Source of the DNA: Sphingomonas corticis
Lineage (GTDB): Bacteria > Pseudomonadota > Alphaproteobacteria > Sphingomonadales > Sphingomonadaceae
Assembly: GCF_012035195.1 (NCBI RefSeq)
Contig: NZ_JAAVJH010000011.1
Coordinates: 1-64,000 of the forward strand
Direction: 5' to 3'
DNA length: 64,000 bases
In this document: positions 53,608 through 62,524 of the stretch, in pieces
Position numbering within the stretch: the first letter of the stretch is position 1
Layout of the letters: every line of letters starts with the position of its first letter
The notes under the pieces: generated by a model
What the model was told of the DNA's origin: nothing
Databases searched by the model: none
Seen by the model: the letters and a program-made list of their open reading frames with translations, nothing else
Position numbers and translations under genes: made by a program

Positions 53608-53937
53608 TCAGCCGCAGCGATGGCGCAGGATGCGCCCGTGCGGATCGAGCTCCAGGTTCAACCGGCCGGGGCGATGATCCATCGTTGCCATGTCGCCGGG
53701 GGCGAGGAGGCGGATCGTCGCCGGGCCGACCGCCGCCAGCCGGTCCCGGTCGCGCGCGGACAGGACCGTGCCGATCGCCAGAGACGGCGGGGCGCCGCCA
53801 TCACGGGCGGACACCGCCTGCGCCACTGCCGCCAGGCAGGGTGTCGGCGCGGCGGCCGCGGCCGCAGGCTCGCCGAACGGCGCCGCAGCCTGCAACACCG
53901 ACGCCGTCACCACCATCGCCTCCGCCGGCCAGGCCAT
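53608..53937 (-). CDS. Peptidase inhibitor I78-family protein
   Basis: About 109 residues from ATG 53937 (ATG 53916 also possible). A poor hydrophobic N-terminus (MAWPAEAMVVTASVLQAAAP) precedes CLAAVAQAVSARDGG. The C-terminal half carries the I78 signature: TIRLLAPGDMATMDHRPGRL then NLELDPHGRILRHRCG, with the terminal Cys pairing with the earlier Cys. I78 members inhibit serine proteases. The gene starts 38 bp after the stop of the double-subtilase gene on the same strand, so it is a likely operon partner and candidate self-protection factor. Confidence 0.8.
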   Translation of the reverse strand: MAWPAEAMVVTASVLQAAAPFGEPAAAAAAPTPCLAAVAQAVSARDGGAPPSLAIGTVLSARDRDRLAAVGPATIRLLAPGDMATMDHRPGRLNLELDPHGRILRHRCG

Positions 53938-53975
53938 TGGCCGCTCCCTTTCCGCGCGCGATCCCGGCTCGCCCT

Positions 53976-56900
53976 TCAGGCGTAGACCTGAACGCCGGTC
54001 GACATCGCATCGCCCAGCGCATTGTACAGGTAGAAGGCGGTCTGATCCGTCGGTTCCCCCGCGACCGCGATCGTCGCGTCGGCGGGCGCGGCCGCCCGGT
54101 CGGCGGACAGGCCGAGACCCGGACCCCACGCCAGCTCGACGACGTGGCCGTCGGCGTAATCCTCCCCCTCGTCCGAGACGAAGTCGTACCACCAGTAGCC
54201 GTTCGCCCTGCCTCGCGCCTGCAGCACGGCGCCCCCGGCACCGGTCAGCTCCACCGTGTCGCCACGGGCGCTGTTGTCGAGCAGGACGAGCGCATTGGCC
54301 GCGACCGTGATCTGCCCGTTCACGTCGGCGCCGCGCAGCTGCTTGGTGGTGGCGATCCGGTCGCCCAGCCCCCAGTCGATCACGGTGTCGCGGCCGCTCT
54401 TGCCCTGCGTGTCGAACGCGAACACGTCGTGCCCGTCCCCACCCGACAGTTCGTCGTTCCCCGCGCCGCCGTTCAGCCAGTCGTCGCCGCGCATGCCGTA
54501 CAGACGATTGTCCGACGCGTTGCCGATCAGCCGGTCGTCGCCATCACCCGTCACCGCATGTTCGATCGCGGTGCCGGCGGCGATGGTGAAGGCATCGACC
54601 CCGCCGAAGCGCGTCGTCGCGCCCGCCGCCAGCGACACCGCCACGTCCGCGCTGACCGCGGCGGCGTTGATCCAGTCGGCACCGCCGGTATCGCGCAGCA
54701 TCCGGCGATCCTCCTCCCCCGCGATCGCCGCCATGGTGAAGAATTCGTCGGTATAGGTATAGATGTCGCGATCGCTCGCCCGGGCGCCATGGAAGTCGAG
54801 CTTGACCGTCTCGATCGTCAGGATCGTCGCGAAGGAGGATTCGGCCTTCAGCGTCCAGGTACCGTTGAGTTCGGCACCGGAGAAGTTGCGGAAGCCGAAG
54901 GTGTAGGACTGCGTTTCCAGCGACGAACCGCTGCCGGGAACCACCGGCAGCAGGTCGAAGAATGCCTCCGTCCCGTCCGGCGCCTCGAGCGCGATCTTGA
55001 CCGGCGAATTGATCGAGAACGGAAAGGGCGTGGTGCCGAACTGGAGAATGGCCTTGTAGCTGATCGTCATGTCGACCTGCTCCACGTCCATCTGCGCGCC
55101 GGAGACCGTGAAGTCGTAGCTGGCCGGCGTTCCCGTGAACCGCGTGTAGGAATCCTCTCGAACCACATTCTGCTGAGGGACCGGCGCGAGGTTCGCGGTG
55201 AACGTGTCGGACGCGAAGCTGACTTCGTTGGCCGACGTCTGCGCCGCGCCGAACAGCGACCAGACCTCCGCCATGCGCACCGCAGCCCGCGCATCGATCG
55301 CGCCATAGCCGTAATCGGGTGAATAATGGCGCCCGCCGCCGTTCCAGTCGGTCCCGCTGCCCACGATCGAGAACCAGCCCTCGTTCATGCGCGCCTGCGC
55401 GGTGGCGCCGGTGGCATCGGTATAGGTGAGCAATCGCGTGCGATCCTCGAACGCGACCGGCATGGTGGCGGACGAGGCGACGATGGTCTGCACGTCGCGC
55501 CAGCCCAGCGCCCCGTTCGCCTCCAGCATCAGCGCCACGACGCCGCTGACGATAGGCGTCGCCGCGGACGTGCCGCCGAACTGGTCGGTATAGTCGGTGT
55601 CGCCGCCGGGCGCGGCCTCGAGATTGTATCCCTCGCGCCAGGTGAGGTCGGTGGTGGCCACACCGGTGCCCCCGATGATCGCGAGATCGTTCGAGGGAGC
55701 GGAGATCAGCAGCGCCGGCCCGCGGGAGGAATAGTTGGATGCCAGCCCGTCGACCTGCCGATAGGCGCCGACCGCGATGACGTGCCGGTCGGTATGGCTG
55801 CCGTCGCCCTGGAAGTCGATCGAACTGTTGCCTGCCGCCGCCACGTTGATCGTGCCCAGCCCGCCCCGGCCGTTCACCGCGGAATAGGCGAACGCCCGTG
55901 CCACGTCATACGCCTCCGTGCCCGCGACGGTGCGGGAGTCTGACGACAGATAGCCCGGCAGCGTCCGGCCCCAGCTATGATTGGCGATGTCGAATCTGGC
56001 GGCCTGCCGCATCGCCTCGACAAAGGCGGTGCGGTCGGTCGCGTTGACATAGATGCCGGGGTTCAGCCCGCCCCCGGAATAGGGGTCGAAGATGTTGATC
56101 CCCGTCACCGTCGCATCATAGGCGACGCCCACCGCGCCGATGCCGTTGCGCGACGCCGCGATCAGGCCCGCGACCGAGGTGCCGTGCCCGCCCGACAGGG
56201 GGCGGAAATCGCCGTCGAAGGTCTTGCCACCGATCACCACGTGCAGGCCGGCGTCGTAATTGGCCGCCAGATCCTCGTGGCCATATTCCACGCCGCTGTC
56301 GTAGACGCCGACCTTGACGCCCTTGCCCGTGTAATCCCGCCAGATCGCATCCATGTCGCCCAGCTTGGCGAGGTGCCATTGCTCGGCGGCGAACGGATCG
56401 GTGATGCTGGCGGGCGCCGGGTACGTCGCGGCCGGGGCGGCGCGCGCCGCATCGCGGGCCAGCGTTTCGGGGCCCCAGGTCGTGTAGCGCGAGGTCGTGT
56501 CGGCAGTCGCCTGCGTGACCGCCCGGCCCATCGAGTCGAGCGGAACGTCGGCATCGACGACGGCGCCCAGCGCAGCCAGGCCGGGCGCGTCGGTGATCGC
56601 CGCCGGCCGCGCCGGCGTCGGGGCGACCGCCCCGTCCTCCGCCTCGTCCGCTTTCTCGATCGCGCCGTGCGGTGCGGGCACGATCCGCATCACCGCGTCG
56701 TGATCCACCGCATTGCCCGACACCCAGGCGTAGCGGTTGAACCCCGTTCCGCTGCCCAGCGACCTCAGCACCGCGCCGGCCTGACCGACCAGTTCGATCG
56801 AGTTGCCGGTCGCCCCCAGCAGCAGCAGGCCGTCCGGGCCCACGGTGATGGTGCCGTTGCCATCCACGCCGGACAGGGCGGTGGTCGTCTCGATCAGGTC

Positions 56901-58976
56901 GCCCGCTTCCCAGTCCAGCACCCGGTCCTGCCCGGACGTGCCGGTGAAGCGGAAGATGTCGACGCCCCGCCCGCCGGCCAGCGTGTCGTTGCCCGCGCCG
57001 CCGTTCAGCGTGTCGTTGCCGCGCATCCCGTAGAGGATGTTCGCGCCGGCGGTGCCCGTCAGCACGTCGTTGCCGTCGCCGGTCACGGCATTCTCGATTG
57101 GGGCCGCGCGCGCGATCGTGAAGGCGGCGACGCCGCCGAACGTGGTGCGCGTTCCCGCGACCAGCGAGAGGTTGACGTTCGAGGTGACGGCGGCGGCGTT
57201 GATCCAGTCGGTGCCGCCGTCCGTGTCGGTCAGGATGCGGCGACCGCCCCGGGGGTCGACCCGCACCATGGTGAGATATTCGTCGGTATAGGTGTGGACG
57301 TCGTCGGCGTCGGGCGCGCTGCCGTAGAGGTCGAGCTTGGCGCTCACGATGTCGGTGATCATGTTCGGACCGGCATTCTCGAACTGCAGCGTCCACGTGC
57401 CTTCCGACCGGACGCCCCGAAGGTTGGCCAGGCCGAAGGTGAAGCTCTGCTCGCCTGACGTGGCCACCACCGCCGCCAGGTTGGTGTCCACGAACGAAAC
57501 GGTGCCGTCGGGCGCGATCAATTTGATCTTGGTGCCCCACAGGGCGGTGGGCCGACCGACGAAGCTGTTCAGGTAATTGATCGTCAGGTCGGCGTGTTCG
57601 ACATCGACGGTCCCGTCGACCTCGAACGTATATTCGGTCGGCTCGCCCACGAAATCGTCGCCGTAGAACGAGGTGTCGATCAGGTTGTTGGCCGATCGCA
57701 GCCCCACGGCCATGGTGCCCGTGGTGGCGCCGGACTCGTTGGCGGACGTCCTGGCGGGGCCGAACAGCGAGGCGACCTCCGCCATGCGGACCGCGGCATG
57801 GGCGTTGACCGCACCATAGCCGTAATCGCTGGAATAATGGTGGCCGCCGCCGTTCCAGTTCGCCCCCGAAGCGCCGGCGACGGAGAAGTAGCTCTCGTTG
57901 GCCCTGACCTGCGACGTCGCGCCGTTCGCCAGCGTCACCGGCACGGTGCCGTTGCGGTCGTTCCAGTCGATCGGCAGCGATGCGGAGGCGGCCAGGATGC
58001 CGGACACGTCGCGCCAGCCCAGTCCCGCGTTCGCCTCCAGCATCAGCGCCACCACGGCGGCGGTGGTGGAGGCCGCGGCGGCCGTACCGGTCACCAGGTT
58101 CGTGACGTCCTGGTCGCCGCCCGGATCAAGGCGAAGGTTGCTGCCGAAACGGCCCAGAAGGTCCGTCGCGATCAGGCTGCTGCCGTTCGGATCGCCCGAC
58201 GGCGCGGAAACCAGCAGGCTTGCGCCGCGGCCGCTGGTCGTGGTGGCATACCCTTCTTCCTGCCGATAGGCACCGACGGTGATCGTGTGGCGCGAGGTGA
58301 AGGCGCTGTCCGCCTGCGCGTCCTGGCGCGTGTTGCCGGCGCCGTTCAGGCTGATCGTGCCCAAGCCGCCGCGACCGGTCTGCGCCGCGTCCTCGAACGC
58401 CGCGGCGAAGCGCGCGGCGTCGGTGCCGGCGACGCCGCGCGACGACGCGCCGGCGAAATCGGGTGTCGTGCGCCCCCATCCGTCGACGGCGACGTCCATC
58501 GTGTTGCGCTGCTGAAGCGCCCGCGCGAACAGTTGGCGACCGGGCACGTTGATCCAGATGCCCGGATCGAGGCCCTCGCCCGAATAGGGATCGAGGATGT
58601 TCACGCCCGTGATCGTCGCGCCATAGGCGACGCCGACCGTCCCGGCGCCGTTGTTCTCGGCCGCGATCAGGCCGGCCAGCGAGGTGCCGCGCCCGCCCGA
58701 CGCCGGGCGATAGTCGCCGTCAAAGGTCTTGCCGGCGATCGTGACGTGCAGGCCGGTGTCGTAGTTCGCGTCCAGGTCCCAGTGCGAATATTGCACGCCG
58801 CTGTCGTAGATGCCGACCTTGACGCCCCGGCCGCTATACTCGGCCCAGACCGCCCCGATATTGCCCAGCTTGCCGAGATGCCATTGTCCGCTCGCCAGCT
58901 CGGCAGACAGGACGGGGGGGGCGGACGACGCCGGCGCATCGGCGTGACTCATCGTTGCTGCGGCGTCACCGGACAT
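53976..58976 (-). CDS. Double subtilase (S8) with P-domains and RTX repeats; N-terminal module catalytically degenerate
   Basis: 1666 residues, no signal peptide. Module 1 (about 30-690): S8 domain, P/Homo-B-like sandwich, RTX repeats (GMRGNDTLNGGAGNDTLAGG). Module 2 (about 865-1600): same order, RTX GMRGDDWLNGGAGNDELSGG, then VFAFDTQGKSGRDTVIDWG as in type I-secreted M10/S8 proteins. In module 2 Asp893 (VYDSG), His931 (GGHGTS) and Ser1137 (GGTSAATP) are intact. In module 1 Asp58 is kept, but His is Arg96 (GGRGTS), Ser is Ala299 (TGTAAAAS), and NHSWG is VDGWG. Oxyanion Asn is kept in both. Probably Ca-dependent, secreted by a type I system not in this window. GGGGGAA precedes the ATG. Confidence 0.93.
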   Translation of the reverse strand: MSGDAAATMSHADAPASSAPPVLSAELASGQWHLGKLGNIGAVWAEYSGRGVKVGIYDSGVQYSHWDLDANYDTGLHVTIAGKTFDGDYRPASGGRGTSLAGLIAAENNGAGTVGVAYGATITGVNILDPYSGEGLDPGIWINVPGRQLFARALQQRNTMDVAVDGWGRTTPDFAGASSRGVAGTDAARFAAAFEDAAQTGRGGLGTISLNGAGNTRQDAQADSAFTSRHTITVGAYRQEEGYATTTSGRGASLLVSAPSGDPNGSSLIATDLLGRFGSNLRLDPGGDQDVTNLVTGTAAAASTTAAVVALMLEANAGLGWRDVSGILAASASLPIDWNDRNGTVPVTLANGATSQVRANESYFSVAGASGANWNGGGHHYSSDYGYGAVNAHAAVRMAEVASLFGPARTSANESGATTGTMAVGLRSANNLIDTSFYGDDFVGEPTEYTFEVDGTVDVEHADLTINYLNSFVGRPTALWGTKIKLIAPDGTVSFVDTNLAAVVATSGEQSFTFGLANLRGVRSEGTWTLQFENAGPNMITDIVSAKLDLYGSAPDADDVHTYTDEYLTMVRVDPRGGRRILTDTDGGTDWINAAAVTSNVNLSLVAGTRTTFGGVAAFTIARAAPIENAVTGDGNDVLTGTAGANILYGMRGNDTLNGGAGNDTLAGGRGVDIFRFTGTSGQDRVLDWEAGDLIETTTALSGVDGNGTITVGPDGLLLLGATGNSIELVGQAGAVLRSLGSGTGFNRYAWVSGNAVDHDAVMRIVPAPHGAIEKADEAEDGAVAPTPARPAAITDAPGLAALGAVVDADVPLDSMGRAVTQATADTTSRYTTWGPETLARDAARAAPAATYPAPASITDPFAAEQWHLAKLGDMDAIWRDYTGKGVKVGVYDSGVEYGHEDLAANYDAGLHVVIGGKTFDGDFRPLSGGHGTSVAGLIAASRNGIGAVGVAYDATVTGINIFDPYSGGGLNPGIYVNATDRTAFVEAMRQAARFDIANHSWGRTLPGYLSSDSRTVAGTEAYDVARAFAYSAVNGRGGLGTINVAAAGNSSIDFQGDGSHTDRHVIAVGAYRQVDGLASNYSSRGPALLISAPSNDLAIIGGTGVATTDLTWREGYNLEAAPGGDTDYTDQFGGTSAATPIVSGVVALMLEANGALGWRDVQTIVASSATMPVAFEDRTRLLTYTDATGATAQARMNEGWFSIVGSGTDWNGGGRHYSPDYGYGAIDARAAVRMAEVWSLFGAAQTSANEVSFASDTFTANLAPVPQQNVVREDSYTRFTGTPASYDFTVSGAQMDVEQVDMTISYKAILQFGTTPFPFSINSPVKIALEAPDGTEAFFDLLPVVPGSGSSLETQSYTFGFRNFSGAELNGTWTLKAESSFATILTIETVKLDFHGARASDRDIYTYTDEFFTMAAIAGEEDRRMLRDTGGADWINAAAVSADVAVSLAAGATTRFGGVDAFTIAAGTAIEHAVTGDGDDRLIGNASDNRLYGMRGDDWLNGGAGNDELSGGDGHDVFAFDTQGKSGRDTVIDWGLGDRIATTKQLRGADVNGQITVAANALVLLDNSARGDTVELTGAGGAVLQARGRANGYWWYDFVSDEGEDYADGHVVELAWGPGLGLSADRAAAPADATIAVAGEPTDQTAFYLYNALGDAMSTGVQVYA

Positions 58977-59512
58977 GAATTCCCCCGTTTTCTGGTGTAC
59001 GCGGCACTAATCCATCCCTCCCACGGTCAGTCAACGCGAAATCGTTAACATACCGGAGTCAGGGGGAATTGAGGTGTTGGTCGCGATCTGGTCCACGGTT
59101 TCGCAGGAGAATCGTACCAGACAATTGTTCCGGCCAGCCGGAGAGCAGATGTGGCGGCGTAACGATTTGTCGATAAACATGCCGATATTGCGTGGCAGGT
59201 CACTGATTACCAAGCAGAACTTGGCGATGTCGGGCGGACGGCGGTTTGTGCGGCTCGCGCGACCGGCCGATCTGCCCGTGGATCCCGGTGCCACGGCATT
59301 CGTCGTCCCGGCGGCTGGCGGGCCGGTCGTCGGCTACCGTGGCGATGACGTCGGCAACATCGGACTGCGGGTCGACGCCGCGGAGCGGCGATGCCGCTGT
59401 GACCAGGGTGCCCGATCTTGACCGGAAGCGGTGCCCCACAAAGGACAAAGCTGGGCACTCAGATCATCGGAGAATATCGATTCCGCGCCGAACGCCCGCG
59501 ACAGGACATGAC
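58977..59512. other. Gene-free 536-bp gap between subtilase and toxin-immunity array
   Basis: No credible gene. Bases 59428-59512 are the edge of the toxin-immunity repeat (GGTGCCCCAC at 59430, repeated at 60826 and 62444). The part near 59000-59230 is AT-richer and contains the subtilase promoter region (CGTTAACATACC). Confidence 0.6.
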
Positions 59513-59932
59513 CTATACTTCGGAGTTTTGAGTTTCGTCCTCCAAGAGCAGGGGAGGGTAGACGATCGGCTTCTCTCCGAAATGCCGCCGCAGTGCACGC
59601 TCCCGGCGTTCGATCACATCTTCCTGGAAATCGATTTCGTCCGGATAGAAATACGCCACCTCGAATGGACCGTCGTGCAGCACATATTCCAGTTCCGACC
59701 ACCGATCCCGCTCGTCCTGCGCTTCCCACAATTCGAGAAGCGCGTAGGTCAATCGCTCGTTTGCGGGCCATCGATAGAGCAACTGATTGCCGAGTTCCTT
59801 GAAGATCGACTCGCCAATCATATTATGATCGAGTTGCGCATAGAGCAGCGTGGGTTCCGACGGATAGTCGCTGTCCTCCATCAGTAATCGACCGATCTCG
59901 TTCAGCAGACGCTCCGATTCAGTTTCCGCCAC
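59513..59932 (-). CDS. Immunity protein, YezG/DUF600-like, copy 1
   Basis: 139 residues from GTG 59932. That GTG, not the ATG at 59959, is conserved in all three copies and has GGAGAAG just upstream. Sequence VAETESERLLNEIGRLLMED, then EPTLLYAQLDHNMIGESIFK, WSELEYVLHDGPFEVAYFYP and RRHFGEKPIVYPP. The WxxLEYxLxDGxFEVxYxYPDEID block resembles YezG/DUF600, the partner of YeeF-like endonuclease toxins. Acidic, no signal peptide, so cytoplasmic neutralisation is expected. It overlaps the toxin remnant by 14 bp. By eye it is closer to copy 3 than to copy 2. Confidence 0.82.
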   Translation of the reverse strand: MAETESERLLNEIGRLLMEDSDYPSEPTLLYAQLDHNMIGESIFKELGNQLLYRWPANERLTYALLELWEAQDERDRWSELEYVLHDGPFEVAYFYPDEIDFQEDVIERRERALRRHFGEKPIVYPPLLLEDETQNSEV

Positions 59933-60688
59933 GGCGCTTCTCCGGTTGTTCGTTGGCAAATCCTAGGCTCTTTGTCTTGCCATCGTCGCTCGCCCGACGT
60001 TCTGGGCCGCCCGCCTGCGCTTGCGACGCGCGAGAACGGATCGGAACATCGGTAACCGTCAGCGCACCAGAAACACGCCGCGTCCGCTCGCGTGCGTCGA
60101 TTTGGTAGATATAGCCGTTGCGCACGACCGTGCGGAATTGTTCGCTGGACGCGCTTGCGGGTCGCGCGGCTGCTCTGTTCGTCTCGGAAGCGCGATCCGA
60201 AGACGCAACGGCAGTTGCCGAACCTGGTGAATTCTCCGGACGACGGTTCGGATCGGGTGATACCCACGTTCCTGACGCTCCCGCTCCACCGAAGCTGCCG
60301 CCGCCTCCCGAAAAACCGCCACCAGTCCCTGCGCGTTGGGTGGACGGTTTGTGAGCCGCGACATGATTGCCTTGGGAGGCGCGGGTCCGTTCTTTGGAAA
60401 TGGCGCGGTTCGCCGAAATTTGCGATCTTGGTCGGGAGGACCGGGTTGGCCAATCTCCCGAACCGGTCGCGCCGCCACCGCCACCCCTGCCGCCTCCGCC
60501 ACCAGGAAACCCACCGCCGCCCCACTGGCTATAATGCCGTCCGGCACCGACGAAGGTGAACCGTCCGGTTTCTGGATCATGCCAGGGATTGAACTTGAGC
60601 TCGATCCCTTCCGCATTTCTCAAGGAGGGCAACCTGCCGGTCCGCAGCCATATTGAAAAGGCGCGCCGTCGCTCGGTATATCGATCAT
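59919..60688 (-). pseudogene. Toxin copy 1, frameshifted and lacking nuclease core
   Basis: Compared with copy 3 the start region (ATG at 60688) has lost 7 nt around 60674-60680, throwing the frame into a TGA after about 22 codons. The remaining open frame (237 codons from a TTG at 60632) keeps FNPWHDPETGRFTFVGAGRH, glycine-rich tracts and QIDARERTRRVSGALTVTD. It then jumps from RRASDDG to KTKSLGFANEQ, missing exactly 72 codons that include the catalytic GGHYIAARF and NHFAQDANFNRGG. The deletion junction is a single GCCATCG (59979-59985) that is present twice, 216 bp apart, in copy 2. Not a functional nuclease. Confidence 0.88.
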
Positions 60689-60907
60689 GATGCCCCGCTA
60701 TACACGCGGCAAGAACATCTGAGCAACATTTTCCAGCATGTCAAGCCGAAGTCGGCCGCCATCTTGCTCGGCACCGCGATGAGGTGTCCATTTTCGTCCT
60801 CTACGAGGTGCATTTTCGGGAGAATGGTGCCCCACAGAGGACAAAGATGGGCGCTCAGATCACTGGGAAATTTCCATGCTTCGCTGAACGATCGGCCAGG
60901 TCGCGAC
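60689..60907 (-). other. Homologous spacer between units 1 and 2
   Basis: Shared with 62307-62524. Contains the GGTGCCCCACA word and an open minus-strand stretch encoding LCPLWGTILPKMHLVEDENG then HLIAVPSKMAADFGLTC, interrupted in the other spacers. It may be the decayed end of an ancestral gene or a conserved leader for the next toxin. Confidence 0.5.
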
Positions 60908-61327
60908 CTAAAGGTCGTAGTCCGGCGCGTCGTCCTCGGGGGGCCAGGGCGGATACACGATCGGCTTCTCGCCGAAGTGTCGCCGAACCGCCCGTGCGCG
61001 CCGCTCCACAACATCCTCTTCGGCATCGATCTCATCGGGATAGATATAGGCGACTTCGAACTTACCGTCGCGAAGCACATATTCCATCTCTGACCACCGA
61101 TCGCCGCCGCCTTGCGCTTCCCACAGGTCGAGCAGCGCATACGGCAACCCCTCGATCACCGGCCGCCGATACAGGATCTGGTTGCCGAGTTCCTTGAAGA
61201 TCGATTCGCCGACCATGTTCCGATCGAGCTGGGCGTAGAGCAGCGTCGGTTCGACCGGATACTCACGATCCTCCATCAGCAATTGGCCGATCTCGTTCAG
61301 CAGCTTCTCGGCTTCATCGTCCGCCAC
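60908..61327 (-). CDS. Immunity protein, YezG/DUF600-like, copy 2
   Basis: 139 residues from GTG 61327. Here the upstream ATG present in copies 1 and 3 is ACG, which confirms the GTG start; GGAGAA lies nearby. Sequence VADDEAEKLLNEIGQLLMED, EPTLLYAQLDRNMVGESIFK, WSEMEYVLRDGKFEVAYIYP and EEDVVERRARAVRRHFGEKP. It is the most divergent of the three immunity proteins, about 40 differences from copy 1 by eye, in spite of belonging to the toxin remnant most like copy 1. Overlap with its toxin is again 14 bp. Intact. Confidence 0.82.
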   Translation of the reverse strand: MADDEAEKLLNEIGQLLMEDREYPVEPTLLYAQLDRNMVGESIFKELGNQILYRRPVIEGLPYALLDLWEAQGGGDRWSEMEYVLRDGKFEVAYIYPDEIDAEEDVVERRARAVRRHFGEKPIVYPPWPPEDDAPDYDL

Positions 61328-62306
61328 GGCTTTTCTCCGATCGTTCGTTGGGGAATTTCAGACTCTTCTCGTCGCCATCGACCGTCCACCACACGTCGAT
61401 CGCCGATGGTCGCACGGACTCGTCCTCGAACCGCGGCACGATCCTGACCGTGACAGTCTTTCCGCCTCGCTTCTCTCTCGCCCACTCATCCTCGAGCACG
61501 CGATAGCCGCCCCGATTGAAGTTGGCATCCTGCGCAAAGTGGTTGAACGCCTCGGTCGGTCCATTGAAGCGCGCCGCGATGTAGTGGCCGCCATCGTCGC
61601 TCGCCCGACGTTCTGCGCCGCCCGCCTGCACTTGCGAAGCGCGAGAACGGATCGGAACATCGGTAACCGTCAGCGCACCAGAAACGCGCCGCGTCCGCTC
61701 GCGCGCGTCGATTTGGTAGGTATAGCCGTTGCGCACGACCGTGCGGAATTGTTCGCTGGACGCGCTTGCGGGTCGGGTGACAGTTCTGTTCGTCTCGGAA
61801 GCGCGATCTGAAGACGCAACAGCGGTTGCCGAACCTGGTGAGTTCTTCGGACGACGGTTTGGATCGGGTGATCCCCATGTTCCCGACGCGCCCGCTCCAC
61901 CGAAGCTACCGCCGCCTCCCGAAAAACCGCCACCAGTCCCTGCGCGTTGGGTGAACGGTTTGTGAGCCGCGACATGATTGCCTTGGGAGGCGCGGGTCCG
62001 TTCTTTGGAAATGGCGCGGTTTGCCGACTCTTGCGATCTTGGCCGGGATGACCGGGCCGGCCAGTCTCCTGAACCGGTCGCGCCGCCACCGCCACCCTTG
62101 CCGCCTCCGCCACCAGAAAATCCACCGCCGCCCCACTGGCTATAATGCCGTCCGGCACCGACGAAGGTGAAACGCCCGGTTTCTGGATCATGCCAGGGAT
62201 TGAACTTGAGCTCGACTCCCTCCGCATTTCTCAAGGAGGGCAACCTGCCGGTCCGCAGTCATATCGAAAAGGCGCGCCGTCGCTCGTTATCCGATATATC
62301 AATCAT
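61314..62306 (-). pseudogene. Toxin copy 2, nonsense codon near the start
   Basis: From ATG 62306 the reading is M-I-D-I-S-D-N-E-R-R-R-A-F-S-I then TGA (62259-62261), where copy 3 has TGG (Trp). Downstream the frame stays open for 309 codons from a TTG at 62243, with NPWHDPETGRFTFVGAGRHY, glycine-rich tracts, and a complete nuclease domain (DDGGHYIAARFNGPTEAFNH, FAQDANFNRGGYRVLEDEWA, VDVWWTVDG-like end). One base change disables full-length expression. Restart at the TTG is conceivable but would lose the N-terminal 21 residues. Confidence 0.82.
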
Positions 62307-62524
62307 GATGCCCCGCTATCCACGCGGCAAGAACATATGAGCAACATTCTACAACATGTCAAGCCAAAGTTGGCCGCCATCTTGCTCGGCACCGCGAGGC
62401 TGTGTCGATTTTCGTCCCCAATGGGCTGCGATTTCCTGAGTATGGTGCCCCACAGGAGACAAAGCTGGGCACTCTAATCATTGGAGAATTTCGATCTCGC
62501 GCCAAACGCCCAACATGATGTGAC
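62307..62524 (-). other. Homologous spacer between units 2 and 3
   Basis: Shares GCAACATT-CTACAACATGTCAAGC near 62341, CCGCCATCTTGCTCGGCACC near 62374, and GGTGCCCCACA at 62444 with the other spacer. No intact gene. Confidence 0.5.

Noticed and set aside
59034..59510. Short open frames between the subtilase and the immunity gene
   Set aside because: Frames conflict on both strands, have no ribosome site, and part of the sequence is the edge of the tandem repeat unit.
59513..59959. ATG 59959 and ATG 62965 as immunity-gene starts
   Set aside because: The corresponding codon is ACG in copy 2, while the downstream GTG and its ribosome site are conserved in all three copies.
60632..62243. Toxin copies 1 and 2 as intact genes starting at internal TTG codons
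   Set aside because: Alignment with copy 3 shows a 7-nt deletion and a nonsense codon in the N-terminal segment; TTG re-initiation has no ribosome site. Copy 1 also lacks the nuclease core.
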